Shown here: in pieces, positions 1 through 7,520 of the stretch
How the letters are laid out: the number at the start of each line of letters is the position of its first letter
How positions within the stretch are numbered: the stretch's first letter is position 1
Origin: JACGMN01 sp964522635
GTDB lineage: Archaea > Halobacteriota > Syntropharchaeia > Alkanophagales > Methanospirareceae
Length of the DNA: 26,507 nt
Reading direction: 5' to 3'
Assembly: GCA_964522635.1 (NCBI GenBank)
Contig: CAZFWT010000017.1
Location: 1 to 26,507 of the forward strand
Made by a program: the position numbers and the translations under genes
The notes under the pieces: generated by a model
What the model saw: the letters and a program-made list of their open reading frames with translations, nothing else
Database searches by the model: none
What the model was told of the DNA's origin: nothing

Positions 1-1062
1 AAGTTCCGAACTTTTGTAGATACTGCAAGCGATTTAATGCTCATTGCGGACAAAGATGGAAATATTACTGATGTAAATCAAACAATGGCCAGAACGTTAA
101 GATATTCTAAAGAAGAACTGATTGGAATGCAGATAACTCAGCTTTTAAGTAAGGAATCGTTGGAAAAAGATTTCAAACCAAACTGGGAGGAATTCATCAC
201 AGAAGGAAAAATCAGTCTTGATACTGCTCTTGCAGCAAAAGATGGGAAAGAGATTTACGGTGAAATGAAGGCTGTTGTTGTTTATGATCGCGACGGCAAG
301 TATGCCGGAAGTAGAGCGGTATTTCACGACCTCACGGAGCGCAAGCAAGCAGAGGATGCACGAGATCGTATTCTTAAAGAGCTTGAAGCAAAGAACCGGG
401 AGATGCGGCATTTCACGTACACGGTCTCGCATGACCTGCGCTCGCCGCTCGTTACCATACAGGGCTTCGCCGGTATGCTCCGGAAGGACTTAGAGCTCAC
501 GGCTAAGGAGAAAGCGGTGACCGATCTGGAGTACATCGAGAAAGCGGCGACGAAGATGGACGCACTCCTGAGTGACACGCTGAAGCTCTCTCGTATCGGC
601 CGGATGGTGAATCCGCCGGAAGACGTCCCGTTTGGCGAGATCGTTCAGGGCGCGCTGGAGCAGACCGCTGGCGATATCCAGGCACATCATATTGACGTCA
701 CTGTAGCTGAGGACTTCCCCAGCGTTCATGTTGACCGGATGCGGATCGAGGAGCTGCTCGTGAACCTCATTACGAACAGCATCAAGTACCGGGGCGAGAA
801 TCCGCATCCGAAGATCGAGCTCGGCTACCGCAGGGATGGCGGGGAGACGGTGTTCTTCGTGCGGGATAACGGGATCGGGATCGAGAAGAGCCAGGTGGAA
901 AAGGTCTTCGATCTCTTTTACCAGGTGGACAAGAGCGGCGGGGGCACTGGTGCGGGCCTGGCGATCGTGAAACGGATCGTTGAGGTGCACGGCGGTCGGA
1001 TCTGGATCGAGTCGGAGCTGGGGAAGGGTTGCACCGTCTGCTTTACACTGCCGCTCTCGTAA
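1..1062 (+). CDS. PAS-domain sensor histidine kinase, 5' truncated by window edge
   Basis: The reading frame is open from base 1, so this is the C-terminal 353 residues of a larger kinase. Residues 1-115 of the fragment are a PAS domain ending in the usual HDLTERKQAED linker. A dimerisation/phosphoacceptor helix follows with SHDLRSP (His near residue 144). The catalytic domain has an N-box (VNLITNSIKYRG), a G1 box (DNGIGI) and a G2 box (GTGAGLAIVKRI). No receiver domain is fused at the C-terminus. Such kinases autophosphorylate the His and pass the phosphate to a receiver Asp; the partner is not visible here. Base composition changes inside the gene: I count 18/60 G+C at 61-120 but 39/60 at 601-660, so the PAS part looks separately acquired. 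It is convergent with the FrhB-like gene, with six bases between the stops. The kinase call is certain; the signal sensed is unknown. Confidence 0.93.
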   Translation, partial: KFRTFVDTASDLMLIADKDGNITDVNQTMARTLRYSKEELIGMQITQLLSKESLEKDFKPNWEEFITEGKISLDTALAAKDGKEIYGEMKAVVVYDRDGKYAGSRAVFHDLTERKQAEDARDRILKELEAKNREMRHFTYTVSHDLRSPLVTIQGFAGMLRKDLELTAKEKAVTDLEYIEKAATKMDALLSDTLKLSRIGRMVNPPEDVPFGEIVQGALEQTAGDIQAHHIDVTVAEDFPSVHVDRMRIEELLVNLITNSIKYRGENPHPKIELGYRRDGGETVFFVRDNGIGIEKSQVEKVFDLFYQVDKSGGGTGAGLAIVKRIVEVHGGRIWIESELGKGCTVCFTLPLS

Positions 1063-1068
1063 TTCTGA

Positions 1069-2190
1069 TCACTCAGTACAGAAGAAGTGTTCGAGGCGTT
1101 CAGGCTCGACGAGCAGGTGCATGATCCGGATGGGCTCGGCCTTCTCGGAGATGTGCTTCCAGTTCTCCCGTTTCTTGAAGGCCGCCAACTTCCGCACCTC
1201 TGCGACCTGTTCAGCGGTGGACCTTTTGGTCTCGATAAGCCCCGCCTCTTCTGCACGCTTCAGTACGTCCTTACCCGCATCGCTGCGGACGATCACTGTT
1301 GACCAGCCGTCTTCAGAGCCGATCGAGCCCACCGAGAGGTCAGCGAACTCAGAGGCAAAGTCGTAGCAGTAGTTGCAGGCCTCGCGGGCAAACGAGCGCA
1401 TCTTCTTGATCGGCATCGTGAGCTCCTTGCCGTCCTTGGTGGTAACGATGAACCGTCCTCTGCGGATATTGAACTTTGCCACCGCGTCAAAGCTCGTACC
1501 GAGCTCCTCCAGCGTCTTAGCAAGCAGTGCACGGTCAAAGGTTTCCGTACAGAAGAGACCAATGAGGAACTTCACCCGCTCTGCCCCGACCTTGAACGCG
1601 TCTGAGAGTTGCACTTTGCGCATACCCTCGATATGACAGGGCAATCCGACGAGTGCAACCTTCTGGTAGCCGGCCTCAAAGGCGTCTGCCACGCCCAATA
1701 CGGATGGGCATTGCGTATACTTCGAGCCCGCAGCAGCCAGAACGTCCTCCTTTGTAGTCGCCACGAAGGGCTGGGGCTGCCAGTTGGCTTCTTCAGTGGT
1801 TCTGGCCACAACGGCCGCGTCGATCTCGCCCTCCTGGAGCAGATGCAGGAGCACTGCGGAGATGACCCCGCCGTCCTGTGCGCGCTTCCGGAGCGCGGCA
1901 TCGGTCGCTCGTGCGCTGATGATCTCGCCCTGGTAATAGCCCAGCAGGTTATCGGTCCGGACCTCGCCAAATACCGCGCGGTCCATCTGAAACGGCGCAA
2001 AGAAGGTACGGGGGCAGAACTCATAGCACGCGCCGCAGATCTCATAACATTTCTGCTTCGTCTTCGGCAGCTCGTTCTCGAACGCGATGTACTCTTTACA
2101 GAACGCCCCGCACGTCCCACAGTAGCAGCAGAGCCTGTTATATATCACTTCCGCCTCTAAATCAGCCAAATTACCTCTCGTCTTTGCCAT
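1069..2190 (-). CDS. Coenzyme F420 hydrogenase/dehydrogenase beta-subunit family protein (FrhB/FpoF-like)
   Basis: This 373-residue protein has two cysteine clusters at its N-terminus, C21-x2-C24-x2-C27-x3-C31 and C48-x3-C52-x2-C55-x3-C59-P. They fit two [4Fe-4S] clusters. The FrhB-type core follows (SKYTQCPSVLG, VGLPCHIEGMRK, LIGLFCTETF, ACNYCYDFASEFADLSVGSIG). In characterised family members (FrhB, FpoF/FqoF) this core binds FAD and exchanges hydride with F420. I placed the start at the ATG at 2190 because a GGAGGTGA ribosome site lies just upstream; the open frame extends to 2277 but would overlap cdhB. It sits ten bases after cdhB and is very probably co-transcribed with cdhA-cdhB. That suggests it links the CODH to the F420 pool, which is inference. 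The family is sure; the exact electron partner is not. Acts in the cytoplasm. Confidence 0.9.
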   Translation of the reverse strand: MAKTRGNLADLEAEVIYNRLCCYCGTCGAFCKEYIAFENELPKTKQKCYEICGACYEFCPRTFFAPFQMDRAVFGEVRTDNLLGYYQGEIISARATDAALRKRAQDGGVISAVLLHLLQEGEIDAAVVARTTEEANWQPQPFVATTKEDVLAAAGSKYTQCPSVLGVADAFEAGYQKVALVGLPCHIEGMRKVQLSDAFKVGAERVKFLIGLFCTETFDRALLAKTLEELGTSFDAVAKFNIRRGRFIVTTKDGKELTMPIKKMRSFAREACNYCYDFASEFADLSVGSIGSEDGWSTVIVRSDAGKDVLKRAEEAGLIETKRSTAEQVAEVRKLAAFKKRENWKHISEKAEPIRIMHLLVEPERLEHFFCTE

Positions 2191-2200
2191 TGCCCCATCT

Positions 2201-2740
2201 TCACCTCCGCACGCTCCGCACGAGTTGCTGTAGCATCGCCTTATACTGCTTCTCCTGCCGCGGCGTGACGTTCGCAAAGCTCATCCGCGCGTTCGGATGG
2301 TAATACCGATCGATCGAGACCGCACGAATCAACGGATCGGTCGCGAAATTCTTGATGCACGAGAGCATCTGCGATGCGTAATAGTACACAATGCCGTAGA
2401 AGATCACGAAATCATAATTCCCCTGGCCGTCCAATCCCGTCCAGTTCGGGTCTCGCAAGCAGTTAGTGAGCTCGTGCAGGTTGTACTGCGTTACGTTCTC
2501 AGTATAGCCCTTTTCGATAAAGCCCTTGATACTATGGCCCGTTGCCGCGATCGGAACGCCTTTCTTCCCCAACTCGATTGCAATCTCGAGGAAGAACGCG
2601 TCCCGTAGGAGCTCAGAGCCGACGACCAGAAGCGGCCGTTTCGCACTCGATATGTAACTCCCAATTACCTCAGGTGCAACGACATTGCCCGTTTCAGGAC
2701 CGGGGATATTTGCCACGTTAAAGGGTATCTCAGTTACCAT
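2201..2740 (-). CDS. cdhB: CO dehydrogenase/acetyl-CoA synthase epsilon subunit (CdhB)
   Basis: The 179-residue protein matches the archaeal ACDS epsilon subunit in length and in its DHS-like Rossmann fold: ISSAKRPLLVVGSELL near the N-terminus, ELGKKGVPIAATGHS, then a hydrophobic strand YDFVIFYGIVYYYASQML. Epsilon forms the alpha2-epsilon2 nickel CODH component with CdhA and has been proposed to help electron transfer from it. The start at 2740 has a good AAGGAG site upstream. The gene lies 45 bases after cdhA and ten before the FrhB-like gene, so all three form one operon. No ACS beta (CdhC) or corrinoid CdhD/CdhE gene is in the window. Confidence 0.92.
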   Translation of the reverse strand: MVTEIPFNVANIPGPETGNVVAPEVIGSYISSAKRPLLVVGSELLRDAFFLEIAIELGKKGVPIAATGHSIKGFIEKGYTENVTQYNLHELTNCLRDPNWTGLDGQGNYDFVIFYGIVYYYASQMLSCIKNFATDPLIRAVSIDRYYHPNARMSFANVTPRQEKQYKAMLQQLVRSVRR

Positions 2741-2785
2741 CGTTCTCCTTTCCTATCCTCTTCTCTCTTCTCCGCTCCCCTCTCT

Positions 2786-5188
2786 CTATTTCTCCTTCTT
2801 CTCCCGCACCAAACGTTTCAGGTTTGTCGGATTAAATGAGGGGTCGTAGCCGCGAATGGGGCCCTCAAGGATCTTCTTCAGCTTCCAATCGATCTTCCAG
2901 CCCTGCTCGTCCTCCAGCTTCTTCAAGAGCTCGTTCCGCCTGGTGATCGGTACGTCGCTCGCGGCTCTGACGTAGAGGTGCCAATCCTTGGGGTAGGCGT
3001 GGAGGTACTTCAAGCTGAGATCGATGTAGTGCGTGAGCTTGACAGACCGGCCGCGATCGGTATCCGAGGGCCGGAAACAGAGTTTCGCGATCATCGGCAA
3101 CGCCTCCTCTACCGTCTCGCAGGCCACCAGCAGGTGCTGCGGGCCCGGCTCAACGGCAATCTCTGAGCCGTCGCTGGCATCAATGATCTTCCAATCGTCC
3201 GTCAGGTCCGCGCGACCGAGGAACGCGCGTCGGTATTTAGTGCTGTGTGGTCCCACAACTGCGGGAATACCCAGCCGGTTGAAACCGGTCGCAATCGATG
3301 CCGCTTTCTGGGACATCGCGCCCCACGCAACGCCGCAGGCGCCCACGCGGCTCAGGATATAATCGGCTATCTCCTCATAGTTCCCCCGCAGGTGCCGACC
3401 GGCAAAGATGCTCGCGATCTTGATTGCGGCGTCGTGAATGTGCGCATTGGAGACACAGGAGCCGATGTTGAGCACACCACCACCGTCGAACCGGCCGTGA
3501 TGCTGCTCATAGACCGTTTTACCATCCTCATCCTTCCACAACGCGGCATCAATCGCCATACAGCCGGTGAGCGTGACAATATAGTTCCGTTCAGCGAACT
3601 CCTTGACAATGAGCCATGCATCCTTGGTACCTTGCGGATAATTGCCGCAGCCGATAGGAGCGACCACACCGGGTATGGTGCCCATGACAATGGGCCTGCC
3701 GACATCTCGAATCTCACTGTCCCATACGGGGCCGCGTCCTATGCGCATCCGTCCACGCTCCTCCACGAGCTGCGGATACGCCGCTTTCGTGATGACATCA
3801 ATGATCGGCATGTGCTTCTTGCATACCTGCTCGCACCGGCCGCAGCCAACGCAGATGTCGAACAGCTCTGCCAGTGGCTTGCGGTCTCCGGCCGCAGCAC
3901 AGGCCATTGCCTCGCCGATCTGCATGCCGTTTGGACATGCGAGCGTGCAATTCCCACATTGAATGCACTCATTCACATAACTCGTGAATTCCTCTTCACT
4001 GAGGATCAGCCGCAACTTCCTGCGCTTCTTATCCATCTGGAGCGCAGTCTTCACCGCGACCTCCCCGACCTGCTCGGGATCGAGAATGATCACGCCGGGC
4101 ACGCGTTCGTTCACGAGGTCAGCAACGATGCCATCAGGATCGTCATCAGTGCGATCCACCAGCCCGTGCAATGCCTTGTCATTCGTGGCGATTACGGGCG
4201 TGTGTACACGCTGGCAGAGCTCGACGATATCCGCACGAATGCACTGCTCATCGACGACCGCAATATCGGCAATCCCTGCCCGGATCACGCGCAACTGCCG
4301 ACCCAGTGCTGCGGCGATCTTCGCCTTCTTGTACACCCGTGTGGTGTCGATCGAGGTGCAGCAAATGCCCGCAAGTTCAACCCGGTCTTCAAGGTCGTGC
4401 TCCGTCAAATAGTCGCCGATATCGGCAGCTGGAGGCACGTTATGCCCGATTACGAGGATGACCGGCTTATTCCTGTCAACCGTGCCGATGCCAACGTCCA
4501 CGAGCGGCACGTCCGGGCCACCACCCTCTTTGCTCGTGGGCATGCCGTAACAGGCGATCTGAATGATATCCGCCGCTTCTTTGCTCAGTGAGTCGAGCAT
4601 CCCCATGTGGAGCGCTTTCGATTCAAAATCCAGATACGAGCCCTCCTGACCCGTGTGAACAGCATCCGCTAACTGGACGATCTGCTCCTCTATATAATCG
4701 AATACCTGCTCGAAGTCGCCGACCGTCCTCGGCTTGATGCCACAGATCAAGCGTGTAAGCGGAGCTTCGATATCCACCTTCGGGCCAAAATCGATCGGCA
4801 CGTCGTGTCCAAACAGCTTGATCATATCATGCAAGAGATGTCGCCCGTGGCCGCAGTGCGCGCTACACCCGACCAGACACGCGAGCAGCACAATCCGTCC
4901 CTGCTGCGCGTCCATTCGTATCCCGCACGCGCCTTTCTTATTGCCCGTGAGGTCACATTTCCCGTAGGTGCAGAGGCAGCACATGTCGCACAAAGGCGCA
5001 TAAAACGGTTTATACCGCTGTAAGAGCTTGAAATCCCAATCGCGAAGCGTTGCAATTCCCGGCATCGGATGGGGGCCCATGGGTTCCCAGTCCTGCTCAG
5101 CGCCCTCTTCCTCGATCTTGCCAATGCTTATCCGCACATTCTCCAGGCCCGCGATCTTGAGGAGGTCGCCCTTCTTTATCTCCGCCAT
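2786..5188 (-). CDS. cdhA: CO dehydrogenase/acetyl-CoA synthase alpha subunit (CdhA)
   Basis: This is the 800-residue nickel-iron CO dehydrogenase of the archaeal ACDS complex, which interconverts CO2 and CO with low-potential electrons. It is full length (known archaeal CdhA are about 800 residues). An N-terminal cysteine group at C67, C70, C71, C73, C78 and C88 fits the B/D clusters. Candidate C-cluster ligands are His249 (GHNVPPAADI), C276/C277, C514 (GCGNYPQGT), C543, C578 (GSCVSNAHIHD) and C618 (GACGVAWG). Two extra ferredoxin motifs, C408-x2-C-x2-C-x3-C-P and C446-x2-C-x2-C-x3-C, are typical of archaeal CdhA. The start at 5188 (MAEIKKGD) follows a purine-rich GGAAGAGAGG; the frame stays open to 5284, but the extra residues are low-complexity and outside the family. 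First gene of cdhA-cdhB-frhB-like, divergent from rpl18e. Confidence 0.95.
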   Translation of the reverse strand: MAEIKKGDLLKIAGLENVRISIGKIEEEGAEQDWEPMGPHPMPGIATLRDWDFKLLQRYKPFYAPLCDMCCLCTYGKCDLTGNKKGACGIRMDAQQGRIVLLACLVGCSAHCGHGRHLLHDMIKLFGHDVPIDFGPKVDIEAPLTRLICGIKPRTVGDFEQVFDYIEEQIVQLADAVHTGQEGSYLDFESKALHMGMLDSLSKEAADIIQIACYGMPTSKEGGGPDVPLVDVGIGTVDRNKPVILVIGHNVPPAADIGDYLTEHDLEDRVELAGICCTSIDTTRVYKKAKIAAALGRQLRVIRAGIADIAVVDEQCIRADIVELCQRVHTPVIATNDKALHGLVDRTDDDPDGIVADLVNERVPGVIILDPEQVGEVAVKTALQMDKKRRKLRLILSEEEFTSYVNECIQCGNCTLACPNGMQIGEAMACAAAGDRKPLAELFDICVGCGRCEQVCKKHMPIIDVITKAAYPQLVEERGRMRIGRGPVWDSEIRDVGRPIVMGTIPGVVAPIGCGNYPQGTKDAWLIVKEFAERNYIVTLTGCMAIDAALWKDEDGKTVYEQHHGRFDGGGVLNIGSCVSNAHIHDAAIKIASIFAGRHLRGNYEEIADYILSRVGACGVAWGAMSQKAASIATGFNRLGIPAVVGPHSTKYRRAFLGRADLTDDWKIIDASDGSEIAVEPGPQHLLVACETVEEALPMIAKLCFRPSDTDRGRSVKLTHYIDLSLKYLHAYPKDWHLYVRAASDVPITRRNELLKKLEDEQGWKIDWKLKKILEGPIRGYDPSFNPTNLKRLVREKKEK

Positions 5189-5479
5189 TTCCTCTCTTCC
5201 TTCTGTTCTGTGATTTCCCTCTATATTTGGGTTAGTTAAATTTTCACGGCTACGCACGTCACTTCTGGAACGAGATTCAATCACGCTGTGTCATGATGAT
5301 TGGCCATGCATGATTCGTTCAACCGCTTTGAATAGGCTCATCGCGAACGGGCTTTCGATCTAGCCCGTCCCGCGCTGCGTGGAGCGGGCCCGGAGCGACG
5401 CAGGTTAGTGAACATTTCTTTATAAGTGTCGGCGTTTAAGTAAGTAAGGCGAAGCAGGAAGGCGAAAGAAAGCGAGAAG
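5189..5479. promoter_or_regulatory. Divergent intergenic region between cdhA and the rpl18e operon
   Basis: These 291 bases hold no convincing gene. On the plus strand CTTTATAAG at 5418-5426 is a good archaeal TATA box; a start about 25 bases later would give a leader of roughly 30 bases to the rpl18e ATG at 5480. On the minus strand an AT-rich stretch around 5235-5248 (AAATTTAACT type) could serve cdhA. The middle (5340-5400) is GC-rich with short inverted pieces (GGGCTTTCGATCTAGCCC) that could be a small hairpin. Its role is unknown. Confidence 0.5.
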
Positions 5480-5839
5480 ATGAGGAGAAGAGAGAAGACA
5501 GATCCACGAATTTCACAGCTGATAGTGGAGCTGAAGCGGAATTCGAGGGAGCAGAACGTGCCGCTGTGGCGAGATCTCGCGAAGCGGTTGGAGAAGCCGC
5601 GACGGCAGTACGCGGAGGTCAATTTGAGCAGGATCAACCGCTATTCGGCTGAGCATGATACGGTCGTGGTGCCGGGTAAGGTGCTGAGCGCGGGGCAGCT
5701 GGAGAAGCAGGTAACAATCGCCGCGCTGGGGTTCAGCAAGAAGGCCTCTGAGAAGATCGGCGCGCATGGTAAATGCCTGAGCATTGAAGAATTGATGACC
5801 GTTAACCCGAAAGGTTCGGGCGTAAAGATACTGGTATAA
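5480..5839 (+). CDS. rpl18e: Large-subunit ribosomal protein L18e
   Basis: The 119-residue basic protein has typical archaeal/eukaryotic L18e features: WRDLAKRLEKPRR near residue 35, NLSRINRY, VVVPGKVLSAGQL and the C-terminal GSGVKILV. It is a 50S subunit protein. It opens a conserved euryarchaeal operon (L18e, L13, S9, RpoN, RpoK), which supports the call. The ATG at 5480 gives the family length; a weak GGAAGG precedes it. A TATA box at 5418-5426 is the likely operon promoter. Confidence 0.96.
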   Translation: MRRREKTDPRISQLIVELKRNSREQNVPLWRDLAKRLEKPRRQYAEVNLSRINRYSAEHDTVVVPGKVLSAGQLEKQVTIAALGFSKKASEKIGAHGKCLSIEELMTVNPKGSGVKILV

Positions 5840-5885
5840 CAACTTTTTGAGTACGAAAGACTGATGTAAGTAATGAGAAAGAGCA

Positions 5886-6323
5886 ATGGGCAGAGAAGTA
5901 CTAGATGGTGAAGGGCTTATCCTGGGGCGGATGGCCAGCGGCGTGGCAAAACGGCTGCTGAACGAGCCGGAGACGGAGATCGTGATCGTGAACGCCGAAC
6001 GCGTGGTCATCAGCGGCACGAAGAAGTATATCCTCCAGGAATATAAGGCGAGGCGTGACCGCGGCTCGAAGGAGCAGGGCCCGTTCTTCCCCAGAGTGCC
6101 CGATCGGATCGTGAAACGGACGATCCGGGGCATGCTGCCGTACAAGCAGGGTAAGGGGAGAGCTGCATTCTCACGATTGAAGGTTTATCTCGGTGTGCCT
6201 GAAGCGTTTGAGGCTGAGGAGCGGCAGACGATGGAGAGCGCCTCGGCTGCACGATTGTCCCGTAAGTATTTAACGTTGGGGGAGGTGAGTGAGAAGTTAG
6301 GATGGGTACCAAGGCAAAGCTAA
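5886..6323 (+). CDS. rpl13: Large-subunit ribosomal protein L13 (uL13)
   Basis: The 145-residue protein shows the archaeal uL13 pattern: GLILGRMASGVAKRLL at the N-terminus, IVNAERVVISGTK, then GPFFPRVPDRIVKRTIRGMLPYK and LKVYLGVPE. It is an early-assembling 50S protein. It lies 46 bases after rpl18e, and its end overlaps the start of rps9 by 22 bases, so the two are probably translationally coupled. The start at 5886 matches the family N-terminus. Confidence 0.97.
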   Translation: MGREVLDGEGLILGRMASGVAKRLLNEPETEIVIVNAERVVISGTKKYILQEYKARRDRGSKEQGPFFPRVPDRIVKRTIRGMLPYKQGKGRAAFSRLKVYLGVPEAFEAEERQTMESASAARLSRKYLTLGEVSEKLGWVPRQS

Positions 6324-6733
6324 AGAAGATCGTGAATGAGGTTGGGAAGCGGAAGACCGCAGTTGCACGGGCGACGATAAAAGAGGGCAGCGGTGTCGTC
6401 CGCGTGAACAAGAAACCGGTGGATGTCATCGAGCCGGAAGTGGTCCGAGCGAAGCTGGCGGAACCGATGTTCATCGCCGCTCAGTTCCCTGAGATCAACA
6501 CGACGAGCATCGATGTGGACGTGACGGTTACGGGAGGCGGCTTCATGGGCCAGGCAGAGGCGGCGCGCACCGCTATCGCGCGCAGCTTGGTGGAGTGGAC
6601 GGCGAATGAGCAACTGCGCGAGGCCTATCTGGGCTATGATCGCCACCTGATGGTGAGCGATATGCGGAAGAAAGAGATGAAGAAGTTCGGTGCAAAGGGG
6701 GCACGAGCGAAGCGGCAGAAGTCGTATCGGTGA
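6302..6733 (+). CDS. rps9: Small-subunit ribosomal protein S9 (uS9)
   Basis: The 143-residue protein carries the uS9 signature: VGKRKTAVARATI near residue 14, GGGFMGQAEAARTAIARSLV in the centre, LGYDRHLMVSDMRKKE, and the basic tail ending KGARAKRQKSYR that reaches toward the ribosomal P site. The ATG at 6302 lies inside the end of rpl13 (22-base overlap, different frame), with GTGAGTGAGAAG upstream as a weak ribosome site. It belongs to the ribosomal/RNA polymerase operon. Confidence 0.97.
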   Translation: MGTKAKLKKIVNEVGKRKTAVARATIKEGSGVVRVNKKPVDVIEPEVVRAKLAEPMFIAAQFPEINTTSIDVDVTVTGGGFMGQAEAARTAIARSLVEWTANEQLREAYLGYDRHLMVSDMRKKEMKKFGAKGARAKRQKSYR

Positions 6734-6763
6734 GATGAGGTGAAGTGAGGTGAAGGCTCATTT
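6734..6763 (+). promoter_or_regulatory. Tandem Shine-Dalgarno-like repeats before rpoN
   Basis: The short spacer between rps9 and rpoN repeats the core GAGGTGAAG (as GAGGTGAAGTGAGGTGAAGG). The second copy sits about nine bases before the rpoN ATG, a proper distance for a ribosome binding site. Two overlapping strong sites may raise initiation on the small rpoN gene, which is inference. Confidence 0.5.
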
Positions 6764-6949
6764 ATGATTCCGGTCAGGTGTTTCACGTGCGGTAAGGTCA
6801 TCTCAGACGTCTGGGACGAGTATAAGGAGCGCATCAAGCGCGAGGCACCCGGGCAGGTGCTGGACGATCTGGGGATCACGCGCTATTGCTGCAGACGGAT
6901 GCTACTCACACATGCAGAGTTGGTAGACGAGATAGCGCCGTATGGATGA
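6764..6949 (+). CDS. rpoN: DNA-directed RNA polymerase subunit N (Rpb10 homologue)
   Basis: The 61-residue protein is a zinc-binding subunit of archaeal RNA polymerase. It has the CFTCGK motif (C6, C9) and the CCRRM motif (C42, C43), which together bind one zinc, plus LDDLGITRYCCRRML, a family hallmark. Length is normal. It lies between rps9 and tRNA-Pro in the conserved operon and starts behind a strong GAGGTGAAG ribosome site. Confidence 0.97.
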   Translation: MIPVRCFTCGKVISDVWDEYKERIKREAPGQVLDDLGITRYCCRRMLLTHAELVDEIAPYG

Positions 6950-6978
6950 GGCGCGTGCAGTTCTTCGTAAGGTAACAG

Positions 6979-7053
6979 GGGGTCGTAGGGTAGCTTGGTC
7001 TATCCTTCGGCGTTCGGGACGCCGAGACCTGAGTTCAAATCTCAGCGACCCCA
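6979..7053 (+). tRNA. tRNA-Pro (anticodon CGG)
   Basis: The 75-base gene folds as a tRNA. Acceptor stem GGGGTCG pairs with CGACCCC and the discriminator is A7053. The D arm is AGGGTAGCTTGGTCTATCC. Anticodon stem CGGCG/CGCCG encloses loop TTCGGGA with anticodon CGG at 7015-7017 (U33 before, G37 after). T stem CTGAG/CTCAG holds TTCAAAT. There is no intron and CCA is not encoded. It reads CCG proline codons. Its place between rpoN and rpoK is common in Euryarchaeota, so it is probably processed from the operon transcript. Confidence 0.96.
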
Positions 7054-7060
7054 TTCTCTC

Positions 7061-7080
7061 ATAGTATATATAATTATAGA
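7061..7080 (+). promoter_or_regulatory. AT-rich TATA-like element between tRNA-Pro and rpoK
   Basis: The stretch around 7064-7079 is a run of TATATATAATTATA in otherwise GC-rich DNA. It could be a TATA box giving rpoK its own, nearly leaderless, transcript, because the usual 25-base offset lands at or just after the ATG at 7090. It could equally mark tRNA 3' processing or weak termination. The sequence alone cannot decide. Confidence 0.35.
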
Positions 7081-7089
7081 GCGAGGTCG

Positions 7090-7305
7090 ATGATTGTGAC
7101 GGGCAAACAGAAGCAGGAAAAAAGAATTAAAAGGGAGCACTATACGAAATACGAGAAAGCACGCATCATCGGCGCACGAGCACTGCAGATCGCTATGGGT
7201 GCGCCCGTACTCATTGAGACCGACGAGCTCGATCCCATCGAGATCGCGATTCAGGAATTTGAGCTTGATGTCGTTCCCATCACCGTGAAACGAACAGAGG
7301 AATGA
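7090..7305 (+). CDS. rpoK: DNA-directed RNA polymerase subunit K (Rpb6/omega homologue)
   Basis: The 71-residue protein has the Rpb6/omega core: YTKYEKARIIGARALQIAMGAPVLI and the C-terminal acidic strand ending EFELDVVPITVKR. It helps assemble the archaeal RNA polymerase by clamping the large subunit. The basic N-terminus (KQKQEKRIKRE) is ordinary. The start at 7090 follows GCGAGGTCG. It is the last gene of this operon in the window; enolase and S2, which often follow in other euryarchaea, are absent here. Confidence 0.96.
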   Translation: MIVTGKQKQEKRIKREHYTKYEKARIIGARALQIAMGAPVLIETDELDPIEIAIQEFELDVVPITVKRTEE

Positions 7306-7520
7306 CCTGACAAAGTCCTTCCTGATCTTTTCTTCCTTTGGTTAGCTTATCCTGATCTACCTGCTCTCTCTCGCACTCACGCTACGCTCTATTTGAGAGA
7401 GCAATCGAAGGAAAGCGACGCAAATTGCGCGGATGTACACAACCAACGAGTTCCACAAGAGAGCGCGTCAAGCGTATGTATGCTGGTTTCAATGCAAAGA
7501 GGAGAATTCGTTCGCCGTGC
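7306..7520. other. Intergenic region after rpoK with hairpin and T-rich stretch
   Basis: Between the convergent rpoK and pdxS genes I see no reliable gene. A pyrimidine tract (TCTTTTCTTCCTTTGG) at about 7326-7340 fits an archaeal transcription stop for the ribosomal operon. A perfect 9-base inverted repeat, TGCTCTCTC at 7362-7370 and GAGAGAGCA at 7395-7403, could form a stem with a 24-base loop and stop transcripts from either side. Confidence 0.45.

Noticed and set aside
2191..2277. Longer N-terminus for the FrhB-like protein
   Set aside because: It would overlap the end of cdhB, is Arg/Ser-rich and lies upstream of the clear GGAGGTGA site.
3245..4591. A long open frame of 448 codons on the plus strand opposite cdhA
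   Set aside because: It is antisense to an unmistakable CdhA. Its product is low-complexity and matches no family; such frames arise from GC-rich codon use on the other strand.
5513..6145. A 210-codon minus-strand frame opposite L18e and L13
   Set aside because: Antisense to two certain ribosomal proteins; no motif of its own.
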